Positions 20,587 to 31,429 of a stretch of DNA of 64,000 bases are shown here, piece by piece. The stretch is taken from positions 2,542,001 to 2,606,000 of the forward strand of contig JAECYW010000006.1 in assembly GCA_023014335.1 (NCBI GenBank). The letters are read 5' to 3'. Origin of the DNA: Galerina marginata. Lineage: Eukaryota; Basidiomycota; Agaricomycetes; Agaricales; Galerinaceae. Positions within the stretch are counted from its first letter, which is position 1, and each line of letters opens with the position of its first letter. The notes under the pieces are model-generated. The model did no database searches and had not been told where the DNA came from. It saw nothing but the letters and a program-made list of their open reading frames with translations. Position numbers and translations under genes: made by a program.

Positions 20587-23500
20587 CTAGATCTCAGGTG
20601 GAGGATCCACCATCTCAAGCTCCAAAGAGCGATCAGGAATCGATAAGCGCTGAATGACACCCCGAGTAAGGTTACGGAGGTCATCAGATTCCCGAAAGGT
20701 CTTCGAAAGAATTTCGAGGACTCGCTGGGAGTCACCTGGACAGTCATAGTCATGGAGGAATCGGCGGAGAGATATGAAATAAAGTACTTCAAATGTATGA
20801 AGGATGGGGTGAGGGCGGTAAGGTGTCTGCCAAACATTAATACCATGATATTGAACATAGGTCCGAAGACCTTCTCCATACCCAAATTCTCTGATGAGTT
20901 CGTCAGCGCAACGTAAAGAAAGGGTGATGAGACGTCGAAGATGAAGCAATTGAGGTACGTATCCTTCCCACTTGTTGGGGTCGCCGCTTCGTCGGTTACG
21001 TATCGCGAACTCGAGATCTTCGAAGCTTTCATACTCCCGAAAAAGTTCCGAGAACCGAGAGTCCGAAATGACTTCTTGAAGACTTGAGGAACGTCGAAGA
21101 CCTCCGCGAATTCCGAACTGGACTCGGGATAGGTGAGTGAAGAGTCGAGCGACGGTGGCGAAGTGGCGCGAGAAGCGGGAGTGGAGGCGGAGGTGGTACG
21201 GAAATTGCTTGACGACGAGCGGGCGGTAGTCCTTGAGTGTCGTATAAGCCCAACGTGACTCGTCGTGGTAACCATTAAGCTGCGGGGGAGTGAAATCGCG
21301 TAAGTAAAATTTAATGCGATTAGTTTTGTACAGCCCGAAGTCCCAAACCGGATCGCCAAGGTCGGCGGCAGCGGCGAGTACCTTGGGCGGGCGGACTGCA
21401 TGTTGGGAGGTCGTCGAGTCGTCTGATTCGTCGCCTGAATCGGGGTCGGAGACACTTTCAAGTCCGGGCATGGAACCGTCGGAGTCGTTGTCGTTACTGT
21501 TGTCGTTGGGACTGGTAGTCGCGGCGTGTTCGTTGTCCGAGCTGGCAATGGTGGCGTGGCCGTCGTCCGTACCTTCGGCGAGCGAGAGTGGTGGAACCTC
21601 TAAATCTTCGTCGTCGGCCTCATCGTGAGCTGTCTGAGGTAGGTCTTGAGAGAGCTGGCTCCGGGTGCGCAGGATAGTCGCGATAAGGCTTCGAAGATTG
21701 TTGAACGTCGATTCCGCCATTTCGGTTGGTGGTGGCGGCGCTGGAGGTCGAGGCGTAAAAGCTACGAGCGGAAGAGGGTCGATCGGCGGCGGCGTAGGGG
21801 GGCGGTCGCGAATCGAAAGCCTGCGGAGGTCGTGCATTCGAAAATTCGGCGGTTCGAGGGTGCGGGCTAGCGGTTCGTCCTCGCTGCTGCTGGCTTCGTC
21901 CATTTCGGCGTCGGTCATCGTCGTACTGGGCTTGAGCATGCGGTACGTCGGTTCTTCGTGGTTCGCGGAAGGCGTCGGGGGCGGCGTGACTACGTTCGGG
22001 CTTCGCGTTGGTGACGTGGTGGGTTCGTGGGTCGAATTCGCGTTGACGTGGTCTTCTGCGCCTCCCGCGGCGCTTTCGTTTTCGAGCTGAGTAGTCGTCG
22101 GAGGGCTGGGTACGGATACGGTGGGTTCGTTCGAGGTCGTGGCTCCCGCGGCGGTCGGTTCTGGTGGATATTCGGGCATTGGGACGTCGTCGGGGGTGTA
22201 GTCGTCGTCCTGGGCGGCGGTGTGGGCTTCGGATGCGAATCGTGATGCCTCGAGCACCTCCCGTGGCACTCGAGGCTCCCCTCGAAAAGGATGGGGGGGA
22301 AAGCGTCCGAAAAGCGAATTTGGCCAATATCTGGATGCGCGAGCAAAGAGGGAGTCCATTCTAGGTAAATGGACACATACCAAGGTTGCCCCATACCCGT
22401 CCTCCTTCCTGTACATCCCCTCGATGTATCCGCTTATCATTAATGATCGAGGTACGAAGGCCGCGGGACGGGCGTTCGCGTAAATGACTTGAAGGGCGGC
22501 GAGCAAAACCGCACGTTCGTCGACCGTGAAGAACGCGAAGTCGGGGGAGTGCAAAAGATCGGGTCCGCGGTCGGTAGGGTTCGAAAAGTCGATATCGTGG
22601 CCTCGGATCCAGTCGACGACCGACATTTGAGGGATCGGGGGGGTAGAACTGTGCAAGTTCTCCCATGTTGCGACGTGCTGGGATGGGAATTCCGGGTCTT
22701 GAGGGCCTATGAACCTCCAAGGGCCTTGATTAGCGAGCGCGGGCGGCAACGAGGGTACCCGCGGCGGTTCGCGAGCATGCGGGTGCGGTCCGTGGTGTTG
22801 CTGAGGGGCATCGTGAGGCGGATGGATGGAGGTGGTGGGAGGAGAAGAGCTGCGGGAGTGATGAGTTGGCACTGCTGAAGTGTCCGAATCGGGTCGCGGG
22901 TCCGGTGGCTGTGTACGGTCCGGCGGATCGGTGACTTCCGCACCTCCCATGGCGTCGTCTGAGTCGGAATCGTATCCAGTGACCTGTCGCGCGGCCATTT
23001 CGTGTACGCGTCCGTCCGTTCCGAGAGAATGAAAACAAATGTGCGCGAAGCCGTCAGAATTCATCGTGTGTCCGTTTCGGTGATAAATTAAGGTGGCTCC
23101 GGGAAGCTGGATGTGCGCGAGTTGAATTGTCGGGTTCTCCGGGTCTCTACCTAAGTGCATAAAGTATCCATGCGGTGAGGAGATCGAAAATGCGGCAGGG
23201 TTATTGATGAGTTCAGGTCGGAGTGGGGCTATGTGGTTATGCAAAGAGGTTGGAGGCATGTTTGTGTAGTGAAAGTTGAATAAGTGGTCCAGTCCGAGGT
23301 GCTTCAATACGAGTGGTAGGCTTTTATACCTTTGAATTATCTCAATAATTTTACTATGTTGATTTATTGAGAAGACGGATTGGTTCGCATTTGCGGATTC
23401 TGGAGGCCCTTCCATAATGCGTAAAATTAGACTTCTCATGTCTAATTTTAATTGCTTATTGTTCCATCTGTTTTTCCCATGGAATGGAATCATACGTCGA

Positions 23501-26500
23501 ATGTCTTCCTTGTGATTTGCTAAATCTGGAACTCCGAAATTAGTAATGCGGGTAAGTGCTTTGTTTTCGGAGGTTCCATTCTTAATTGACGGATCAATAT
23601 TCTGCTCGTCAATCACTCCAATGTAATCATTTGATGGATCCGCATTTGCTGCTTCTTCTTCTAAATGATGTGATGTCGAGATGATTCTTTTGGGGCTCTG
23701 GGGCTGCGGAAAATTCGTCTCAACGTCCCTTGAGCTGCCCATATCCGTAATTTCTTCATTCAAATTGCCAGAATTGGGTGATTCTGCTTCAGCGCTTAGT
23801 GGAGCGCTTATTGTCGGTTCCGCGGATATTATTGCATAGGTCTTTGGAGCGCGCTTCTTGGGTGAATAATGTAATGAAGGGTGAACATTGTGTGCGCCTT
23901 CATTAATAAATATTTCGTATCTTCCTTTGCCTGTTCTGGGGTCTCGGAAAACAACGTAAGTACCATCGAGCCTTTCCTCTGTCGAAACTAAATTATCTTG
24001 CTGCCAAGTGCGCCCAAGGAGTAAGTCAAAGGGTAGTGAATTTCCTCCGACCCATAAATCTGCGGTGGTATCAACCTTTCCACAACTAAGTTGTACTCCT
24101 TCCGAAAATCCAACAAGCTGGCCTTCTCCGCCATTAGCATCATTCATGGTGATTGATCGAGTTACGTCAATCGGAAGCTTAAGTTTGTTGGCCACATCAG
24201 ATCGGATGATGTTTAATTCTGATCCGGTATCCACTATGGCCATAACCGGCTTTCCTTCATGATGCAATGTTATTTTAATCAACGCGCCTTGAGTGTTGCT
24301 GCGGAGTACAGCTGCTTGAGTGAATGTCTGGCCTACAAGGTTAGCACCAACAGGTGCGAGTGGCTTGGTGTTCTTGAGCTTGATGACATCCTGTAAATCG
24401 GTGGCAATTTCTCTTGAGGATCCGATAATCTTTCTAATCGGAATGGTAATTTCAGTATCTAAAATTTCCTTGACCACCTCACGGGTGTCAATCTGTCGTG
24501 AAATTTCAGATTGTCGAGTCGGACCTCTTCCTGCATTTTCCTTGTTAGCGGAGCTGTGTGGAGTGAAATCTTTTGGAAGTGTTCTAGCTGTCTTTGCTGG
24601 AATGGGTTCTTCAAGATCTACTTCCATCGGAAGGTCTTGATTGGGCCTTAATTTCCGCACATCAATTGGGCGTGAAGGTGCATGCCTGGTGGGGTGGGAA
24701 ATCGGTTGAGATGCTTGCTGGGGTACTGCTTGAGGTACTGGAGGCTCATTCCGAATTACTGGCTGAGGTTGCGGTGGTGCAGTAGTTGGTTCTGATGCTC
24801 GGTTTGGGGGATTGCGGTTTCGGCGAGGTGGATAAACTCCATCAAAGACCATCTTGGGTGGCTTGCTTGGTATTTTGCTTGCCCTCTCTCTGGCCTCAGT
24901 TGTCTTCTTTGATGAGCGAGTAGCTGGGTAAGCTGTCGCATAATTATCCTCCTCACTTTCGGACTCAAAATACTGGTAACGAGTCTCTGGATATCGCAAT
25001 CGACGCTTGGTATGCAAGGCATACTTCCAATATGGACCATCATCTTCACTATCGGAATCAGTGTCACTTTCTTCATACTCCTCTTGATTGGCATAAAATT
25101 CCGCAACACTGTTCTGCAATGCCAATGATTCACTTTGGTCTATTTCGGCTTGGCCAAGAGTGACAAAATTGGTATTACGAGTCCGATTCAATGGTGGCAT
25201 AATGCTATTCATACGCAAAGCAGCTTCATACAAGCATTCCCCTGGGCGTCTTCTGATGGGCATTCTGCTGTTCTTCATGCAGAATTTTCTAGAAGCTGGT
25301 TCGTACTCCAATATCCCTTGCTGAATAAGTTCATGCATCCGCGGGCATTCACCCAACATGTGGTCCTTGCTGAAACATCCAAAGCATTCAAATGGAGGCT
25401 GTTGGAGTGTCAATTGTCCTGGAGTCTGATTGACAGGCAAGCGGATGTTGTTTGGATAGGAAGGAAAAGGTCGACGCATTCCTTGATTGGCTGGATTATA
25501 GAGCTGACGAGTTTCGGAAAAATTGGGTGGATTAAATTGCTGTTGCGAATTTTCCATCAAGGTTGGAATTGGAGGTCGTTGAGATGCAGAAGGTGGTCCT
25601 GCAACATTACCAACAAAATTGTCTTGCTGGTTTGAGTCACAGTGAACACATCGGGCTGCATAACCTTGCTGATGATTATGCATCTGATTATGCTGTTCCA
25701 TATTCAGAAGCGTAATTTTGTTGATCCGGTCAACTAGCCCATCGATTTCATTCTTAGAAACATTGATTGACTGTTTCTGTTTCTGCTTCTGCTCTTTTTC
25801 CTTCCTCTTCTCCTTTCTTCTCCTTCTAGCAGCCTTTTCCCTCTTCCTCCAATTACTTTCCTTTCGCCTAGAACGTCCATACTCTTCTTCTGAATCAGAA
25901 TCTTCACTTTCCGAATCAGAATCAGAGTCCGAATCAGATGATTCAGAATTAGCTCCCCAATTAATTATGCTTGGCATTAAATCATTGAACCTATCGCGTT
26001 TGAATACAATTTCTGCAACACCATTTAGTTGTTCAATTGTATAAGGTTGACTGGCATCGTGGGTTGCGTGTTTGACTAGCAGCATAGGAGCAAATGCTGT
26101 TTTGACGCTGGGATGAATTCCACCCCAAAAGTAGCTGTGGTAATCATACTTGGACATCCTGTTGCTGTTATAGATGCTTCCCGCAATGGTCTCAAAGTCC
26201 AATACATATTTCTTCCATTTCTCCAATTGAGTAATTGGCTTCTTGCTGTTCTTGGCTACCAAACGGATTACATCGGCAAGTGTATAAATTGGCTCGCTTC
26301 GTTCTGCATCATATACATCCAATAATTTGGTCTTGAGGTCTTCCCATTTCTTGCCTCTATATGCTTCGGTGGTCTTAATGAAGGAGCGAACTTTGTGGGA
26401 ACAATAGTCCAAAATTAATTTGACCTTCTCTGAATCTTGATCAATGCGATGTTGAGCATACAAGCGTTCAAGGTGGGTTAAGAATTGACTGATGTCCGAA

Positions 26501-27012
26501 TAGTGCCCATCAAATGTCCTGGGTGCTTTTCCTGAGCCTCTGATAGGCATTCCTGCAGGTCCTTGAATCATACCAGGTGGATAGTATGAGGCATTAGGTT
26601 GCGCAGGTTGGTTTTGGCCTGCAGTCTGATTTGTAAAAGTGGATTGCGGTGGTTGTGTTGCCATATTCTCTAATACACTCGATCCAACGTACGGAGGTGG
26701 CTGAGATGTAAATGCAGAAGAGTGGCTAGGAAAATAAGTAGGTGGTGGATTAACTGTGTTATGAAGACTCTGGTGACTTCCGGATGATTGAGTCCGATGT
26801 CCTGGACGAGTTGTGGTTACAAGTGATGGGTGTACTTGAGCGTGTCTGAGAGTTGGAGAAGATGGAGGTTCTGAAGATGTCGCAGATGATATGGATGTCT
26901 GTTCAGGTGCGGTTTCTGAATGTTCTGAACGACTTGGACTGGTGGGCGATTCGGAAGTGTAAATGGATTCTTGCTGGAATGAATGCGGGCTTGGTGGTTC
27001 ACTATAGCTCAT
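20587..27012 (-). CDS. gag: Element C Gag-protease fused to a long GC-rich accessory region
   Basis: 2141 residues, starting at the ATG at 27012, the first AUG after the TATA box. Gag core ~150-340; a highly charged stretch of DS/ES repeats and KEKRKEKEQK (~380-420); CCHC zinc knuckle CFGCFSKDHMLGEC (~565); retropepsin-type protease with IVDTGSELN (~935) and FDLLLGRTW. Such ORFs normally end soon after protease. Here the frame continues another ~1100 residues. From about residue 1345 (below 22980) base composition turns sharply GC-rich and the protein becomes Pro/Asp/Ser-rich, ending in an Arg-rich, apparently folded block of ~230 residues (YLRDFTPPQLNGYHDESRW...). I do not recognise it. It may be a captured host coding segment. 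Confidence 0.85.
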   Translation of the reverse strand: MSYSEPPSPHSFQQESIYTSESPTSPSRSEHSETAPEQTSISSATSSEPPSSPTLRHAQVHPSLVTTTRPGHRTQSSGSHQSLHNTVNPPPTYFPSHSSAFTSQPPPYVGSSVLENMATQPPQSTFTNQTAGQNQPAQPNASYYPPGMIQGPAGMPIRGSGKAPRTFDGHYSDISQFLTHLERLYAQHRIDQDSEKVKLILDYCSHKVRSFIKTTEAYRGKKWEDLKTKLLDVYDAERSEPIYTLADVIRLVAKNSKKPITQLEKWKKYVLDFETIAGSIYNSNRMSKYDYHSYFWGGIHPSVKTAFAPMLLVKHATHDASQPYTIEQLNGVAEIVFKRDRFNDLMPSIINWGANSESSDSDSDSDSESEDSDSEEEYGRSRRKESNWRKREKAARRRRKEKRKEKEQKQKQKQSINVSKNEIDGLVDRINKITLLNMEQHNQMHNHQQGYAARCVHCDSNQQDNFVGNVAGPPSASQRPPIPTLMENSQQQFNPPNFSETRQLYNPANQGMRRPFPSYPNNIRLPVNQTPGQLTLQQPPFECFGCFSKDHMLGECPRMHELIQQGILEYEPASRKFCMKNSRMPIRRRPGECLYEAALRMNSIMPPLNRTRNTNFVTLGQAEIDQSESLALQNSVAEFYANQEEYEESDTDSDSEDDGPYWKYALHTKRRLRYPETRYQYFESESEEDNYATAYPATRSSKKTTEARERASKIPSKPPKMVFDGVYPPRRNRNPPNRASEPTTAPPQPQPVIRNEPPVPQAVPQQASQPISHPTRHAPSRPIDVRKLRPNQDLPMEVDLEEPIPAKTARTLPKDFTPHSSANKENAGRGPTRQSEISRQIDTREVVKEILDTEITIPIRKIIGSSREIATDLQDVIKLKNTKPLAPVGANLVGQTFTQAAVLRSNTQGALIKITLHHEGKPVMAIVDTGSELNIIRSDVANKLKLPIDVTRSITMNDANGGEGQLVGFSEGVQLSCGKVDTTADLWVGGNSLPFDLLLGRTWQQDNLVSTEERLDGTYVVFRDPRTGKGRYEIFINEGAHNVHPSLHYSPKKRAPKTYAIISAEPTISAPLSAEAESPNSGNLNEEITDMGSSRDVETNFPQPQSPKRIISTSHHLEEEAANADPSNDYIGVIDEQNIDPSIKNGTSENKALTRITNFGVPDLANHKEDIRRMIPFHGKNRWNNKQLKLDMRSLILRIMEGPPESANANQSVFSINQHSKIIEIIQRYKSLPLVLKHLGLDHLFNFHYTNMPPTSLHNHIAPLRPELINNPAAFSISSPHGYFMHLGRDPENPTIQLAHIQLPGATLIYHRNGHTMNSDGFAHICFHSLGTDGRVHEMAARQVTGYDSDSDDAMGGAEVTDPPDRTQPPDPRPDSDTSAVPTHHSRSSSPPTTSIHPPHDAPQQHHGPHPHAREPPRVPSLPPALANQGPWRFIGPQDPEFPSQHVATWENLHSSTPPIPQMSVVDWIRGHDIDFSNPTDRGPDLLHSPDFAFFTVDERAVLLAALQVIYANARPAAFVPRSLMISGYIEGMYRKEDGYGATLVCVHLPRMDSLFARASRYWPNSLFGRFPPHPFRGEPRVPREVLEASRFASEAHTAAQDDDYTPDDVPMPEYPPEPTAAGATTSNEPTVSVPSPPTTTQLENESAAGGAEDHVNANSTHEPTTSPTRSPNVVTPPPTPSANHEEPTYRMLKPSTTMTDAEMDEASSSEDEPLARTLEPPNFRMHDLRRLSIRDRPPTPPPIDPLPLVAFTPRPPAPPPPTEMAESTFNNLRSLIATILRTRSQLSQDLPQTAHDEADDEDLEVPPLSLAEGTDDGHATIASSDNEHAATTSPNDNSNDNDSDGSMPGLESVSDPDSGDESDDSTTSQHAVRPPKVLAAAADLGDPVWDFGLYKTNRIKFYLRDFTPPQLNGYHDESRWAYTTLKDYRPLVVKQFPYHLRLHSRFSRHFATVARLFTHLSRVQFGIRGGLRRSSSLQEVISDSRFSELFREYESFEDLEFAIRNRRSGDPNKWEGYVPQLLHLRRLITLSLRCADELIREFGYGEGLRTYVQYHGINVWQTPYRPHPILHTFEVLYFISLRRFLHDYDCPGDSQRVLEILSKTFRESDDLRNLTRGVIQRLSIPDRSLELEMVDPPPEI

Positions 27013-27048
27013 AAACCACTGGTTTTTGCGATGTTTTGGATTTGAAAC

Positions 27049-27066
27049 CCCTCGCGGTGGGCTCCA
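27049..27066 (-). promoter_or_regulatory. Primer-binding site of element C
   Basis: TGGAGCCCACCGCGAGGG begins 4 nt after the 5' LTR in element orientation. It starts with TGG, complementary to a tRNA CCA end. The identical 18-mer is used by elements A and B. Confidence 0.8.
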
Positions 27067-27070
27067 ATTA

Positions 27071-28372
27071 TGTCAACGTGAAAATAGTTATCACCTGGGT
27101 TTCAGCGAAAGGTATGCTTTGGCCTATTCCAGTTGTTGCGATGGATTCAATAACCAAATCAAGTACTAGCAATACGTGATCAAAAGCTAAAGAACCAATT
27201 TCAACAAAGCCCAAGTAAAATTGCTATGGAATGGAGTGGGACTAGTTTTACTTCTGAACTACTGTGACTTGAATGGAAGCTACTGAAGTAAAATACTAGA
27301 AGGTGATGAAGTCGTAGGAGTTGCGGTTTGCTTGATGTGAGATACCTAGAAAAATGCTGGGACTAAAGTTGTCAGTAATATCGAGCTCGACAATTTGTCA
27401 AGCAATACCTAGAAGACAAAGTTAGTAAAACACTGAATAAATGATGACGCACGGATATGTATTCCAACTGTTGGAATAGAATAAGCTCAACGGTATGAGC
27501 TGCCTTTAATAACTTGAAGATAAGTGCTGAAGTCGATGTCGAATACGTTAATAATCTTGTATTGCGAGTAACTGTACAGGCAAGGGACAAGAGGTAAGTC
27601 TGGAACTGAAGTGCTGGTGCTGGAAGTGCTGGAAAGAAAATCGAAGAAAGAATAATAGATGATAGATAGATAGATAGATGAAGCACCAGTTCCAGCTTGC
27701 CCCCTTTTATACTCTACGCCTAACTAGATTATGTAACTACATCTACCTACTGACTAAGCCTAATTGCTAATGGATTACTCATCTTTTCCTGCTTGGTAAT
27801 CCGATTTCGACTGAACGAGTAAGCGCCGAGGATGATTGGTAAGTGAAAATGAGAAGATCGGTAAGCAAAGTGGAGTATCGGTAAGCGTAAATGCTGATTG
27901 GTAATGAAATTGCGGAGTATCAATAAGCGCCGAGACTGAAATGAGTAAGCCTTGAGCTGTTTTGGGGTTGTTAGCTCCACAAACGACATCATTATTATGC
28001 AAATGAATAAGCGCTCAAGCTTTGATTGGCTTTGCAGCTCCACAAATGACATCATCTCCATATGAATGAATAAGCGCATGGACTAGAAACTTTTGGGGAT
28101 TAGTAATGGCTTATTCGGCCAATCACTAAGCAGCTACGTTGCCACTTGATGTTTGTCCCTAGTGGTTGGAGTGAATTTGTGGCGAATTCGATGGTCAAAC
28201 TATATCCGTAAAATGCAATAATGATATGGCTTATTGCAGATTGAGATACGTAGAGTCGTAAATTTTTGTAATGTGAAGCTAAGCTGCTTGGTCGCTATTA
28301 TTTTCCAATAAGCTGTTTGTCGATTGCGTGGGCTTGAGTGAACTTATTTCAAAACAAAGTTCGCGCCTGACA
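27071..28372 (-). repeat. Element C LTR (5' LTR in element orientation)
   Basis: 1302 bp, TG..CA (TGTCAGGCGC...GTTGACA on the minus strand). It appears identical to 1271..2572 with a constant offset of 25800. Confidence 0.95.
27704..27711 (-). promoter_or_regulatory. TATA box of element C 5' LTR
   Basis: TATAAAAG on the minus strand, followed by GGGGGCAAGC. No AUG occurs between here and the gag ATG at 27012, about 690 nt. Confidence 0.7.
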
Positions 28373-28376
28373 ACGG

Positions 28377-29326
28377 CTGTGCAGGTGTATTCAAGAACTT
28401 CACGAGAAAACCGCAGGTCGTGTACGTCCCTGTGCCGTGTTCTATCTTTAACACCTTTATTAACATCCCTTCTGATCTTTAGGGTTCCAAGCAAGGTAGT
28501 CGTTCTGGCCGGGGCCGAGCTGATGATCAGGAAGACGATCAGGTTCGTTGGCCCGCGTCGCACCGATCTTTTTAAGAACCTTACTTATTTTCCTATATCC
28601 AATTCAGGATGACACTGAGGAGGTAAGGATACATCTTAGCCGTCCTTTCATTACAGGGTTTTTAACTCGGGCGTTCAAGGCTATGGTTGTGGATGACGAG
28701 GGGGGGGCCCAGCAGTAGCCAAGCTCCTGCCGCTCCCCAAGCACCTACCGCGCCCGCTGCCGATCGCGTTCTTCGCTTTAAGAAGAAACCCACTCCAGCC
28801 AAGGTACGCGTGCCCTCGTCTTCCAAGAGCAAGAAACCTAAGCCTGGGATTGTCCCGAAAGCCTGTGGAGAAGCGTGCAGACGTAAGTTCAGCTTAACCA
28901 CTCCATTTCTGGTTTTATTTCTTAATCTGTTATCTTAGACCACCAGGTCGTCTTCTGTACCGGTCCCCCCCATCAACAAGCGAGCGAGGCCGAACCATCC
29001 GTCCCCCGACGGTATGTATTTATCCTGTCTGTTGCTTTTTCCTTGTCTTGACCAAGTGTTCTCTTTCTCTAGGGGCTCCTTCTGAGCTTCCCGCCGGGTC
29101 GCTCCAGGAGGCTCTTGAGATAGCGGCTTCCCCCTCTATTCCGTCGGATGTGGAAGGTATCGACAGACAGATTAACATGCTGAGTGGAGATTTAAGTGAT
29201 TACAACTATCAAATTGCTTATAATCTCCGCCAACGTGAATCTGTTCTGGCTGAAATCGCGAAACTCAAAGAAGCTCGATCTAGTCTGGACGCCCCTGCAG
29301 AAGCCGATGAGGAACTGGATGTTTAA
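28377..29326 (+). pseudogene. B accessory gene a1, 3' exons
   Basis: Continuation of the gene begun at 903. Exon 2 remainder is 28377..28416. Further exons are about 28483..28542 (20 codons, as in A), 28608..28882, 28939..29011 and 29073..29326 (stop TAA). Shared with A are LTRAFKAMVVDDEG, LRFKKKPTPAKV, KKPKPG, a basic KRARPNHP stretch and a C-terminal coiled coil (EGIDRQINMLSGDL ... YNLRQRESVLAEI). Two defects: exon 2 ends in a phase that does not fit the next exon, and a 7-G run at 28701..28707 shifts the frame by +1 relative to A. The gene's 3' end faces B's pol end, as in A. Confidence 0.68.
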
Positions 29327-29950
29327 TATGTACGCGTACTGGTAGATTTTCAGGTTTTTCCCTTAGTAGTTCGTTCATCTACCTTAGGCACTTTTCCCCG
29401 AAATACCAATTCCTTTGTCCGCGTCACACTATCAATCTGTATCTTCATCATCAGAGTCCGCGCCTAATTGAACTTTTTCCAATGCGTAGTCTCGTCCTTT
29501 GAAGTCCTCTACTTCTTCTGGCATATTCAATATCTTTTCTAGTCCTTCTCTTGTGATGTCAATTAAGTCTAAAATGTCGCCGGGTACCTCAATCTTTTCA
29601 CGAGCATAGTACGGGATTACTCTGAATGCTCCGACTTTATGTTGCCAGACGGCCCCGTTCATCTCCGCCACTACGTATGAACCTCCAATGGTTCGTCTAA
29701 TGACAATCATAGGCCCTAAGTACCGCGGCTTCATTTTTCTGTCCAAGTTATCTTCAACTGTAGTGTTTCGGACCAGTACTAAACTGCCCGGTTGGAAATC
29801 ATAATCTTTGATCACCGCGCGATTATCTATCTCATAACGCAGTAATCGCTCATATTTCTGTTGGTCAATACGTTCTCTCATCTCTTCTACATGCAGACGG
29901 TGCTTTGCCAACGCTTGTGCGCGGAACGCGATTAATTCTTCGTCGGTCAT

Positions 29951-30347
29951 TTACAAGTTCTTACGTAGTAAAAGAACTTGTTTTCCGGCCTGCATAGCAG
30001 GCAGAAAACATTCCTAACGCCAAGGACGGAAATACTCCCACTCATATAGTGACCCTGCATGGTTTCTGTATCTCAGCCATTACTGGGCCAAATTTAATGA
30101 TTTTGGTATCAAAAAAATCGTAAAAATCAGGGCCTTCCTGGTCACGTGACCAGGCCGTTTTAGGCTTGTTAGATCCGCCTCATTTTTCTGCTTTTTTTGA
30201 GTATAAGATCATCCCAATTGGTTCAGATTTGAGCGGACTACATATTATTTACTTATTTAACATGTATTTATCTAACAATCTTGGTATGTCTTCATCCCCA
30301 AAGTAAGAACTTGTTTTTGCCATGCGCAGCAATGGCCTCTGACCAAG
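29951..30347 (+). mobile_element. Element D1: 397-bp non-autonomous Helitron2-like element
   Basis: Left end TTACAAGTTCTTACGTAG, right end GTAAGAACTTGT...GCCATGCGCAGCAATGGC...GACCAAG. The 12-mers ACAAGTTCTTAC and GTAAGAACTTGT are subterminal inverted repeats. Removal restores the pol frame of B (codons GTA then ATG), with no target duplication. Confidence 0.8.
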
Positions 30348-31429
30348 TACCCCAGTTGGAGGTTTGACTAACCAAGTCGCTTCCTTCACATCTAGCGGTA
30401 GTATTGGATTTGCACCTGTGATCATGAAGAATGGGGAACACCCCATCTGTCGGCGAATAGTAATGCGATCTGCCCATATTACCTAGGGTAAGAACCAGAA
30501 CCATTTGTGGATATTCTTTCCACCAAGTAACTTGTAAAGCATCTGTCTTACATCCCAATGAGGACGCTCTACTGCCCCGTTAGCTTGGGAATTATAAGGT
30601 GATATCCTAATGCCTTGAATACCATATTTCTGTTCTAACCATTTGACCGCGGCCAGGAAAGATGGGCCATTATCAGTCACAAATTCAACTAGACATGCCC
30701 ATCGACAAATGATATCTTCCCATATCCACATGCCAATAGACCGTCCATCATTCTTTCTAAGGGCACGGCCTTCCATCCATGAAGTCATCGCACACCGTCC
30801 GTGAGCTATGTATCCGCACTGGTTAGACGCGGGCGTCATATGCATTACATCTGCATGTAAGGTCTGAAATATGGATGGGGTATGCGTTATTACTGGTTTT
30901 ATCTTGATCATAGTCTTCTGCCTTTCTTGGCATACATGACAAGTCTTCACAAACCAATTGACATCCTTTTCCATTTCAGGCCACCAAAACCTCTGTATTA
31001 GAAGTTGGTTGGTCGCATAGAATCCTCTATGTCCACCATGATCATGGGCCGCGGTTAACATGTACATGCATCTCTCTTTCTCAACGTATAGTCTGTGCTT
31101 AGCTCCTTGCCCTCTGTGATATAAGCGTCCTTCATAAATAATGAAGCGATTCGCAAAGCGTAAGAACTGCTTATATTCCTTTTCTTTAAGACCCGGCGGT
31201 CTAAATCTCTTGTTCTTAAACCATTGTAATACCCATGGTATCCTTTTATCTTGGTTACGAGCACTATCCATTCTATGTTTTTCTGGATACGGACCCGTCT
31301 TTTTCTTGAACTTGTGAAGCAGCCATTGCTGCGCATGGCAAATACGAGTTCTTTATTTCTTTTTCTTTTTTCTTTTTTCTCTTTTTTCAATAAGTTTATA
31401 TAATAAATGGGCCAGACTAATTTATCATA

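Larger units (their letters stand above)
1271..28372 (-). mobile_element. Element C: 27-kb Ty3/gypsy retrotransposon carrying a Helitron
   Basis: Two direct LTRs of 1302 bp (1271..2572 and 27071..28372) begin TG and end CA, look identical by eye, and are flanked by the 4-bp duplication ACGG. Internal order on the minus strand: primer-binding site, gag-protease fusion ORF, CT-rich spacer, pol, two tandem accessory genes, 3' LTR. Helitron F (11,005 bp) lies inside, so C alone would be about 16.1 kb. Identical LTRs indicate a recent insertion. Confidence 0.93.

Noticed and set aside
19542..21548. N-terminal 670 residues of the open pol frame of element C
   Set aside because: The first part shadows the Gag ORF and the rest is repeat-derived Leu/Ser/Phe sequence. 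A good-context ATG at 19541 begins recognisable Pol.
21620..22880. Many overlapping ORFs on both strands, rich in Arg/Gly/Pro
   Set aside because: They are shadows of the GC-rich 3' part of the element C Gag-protease ORF.
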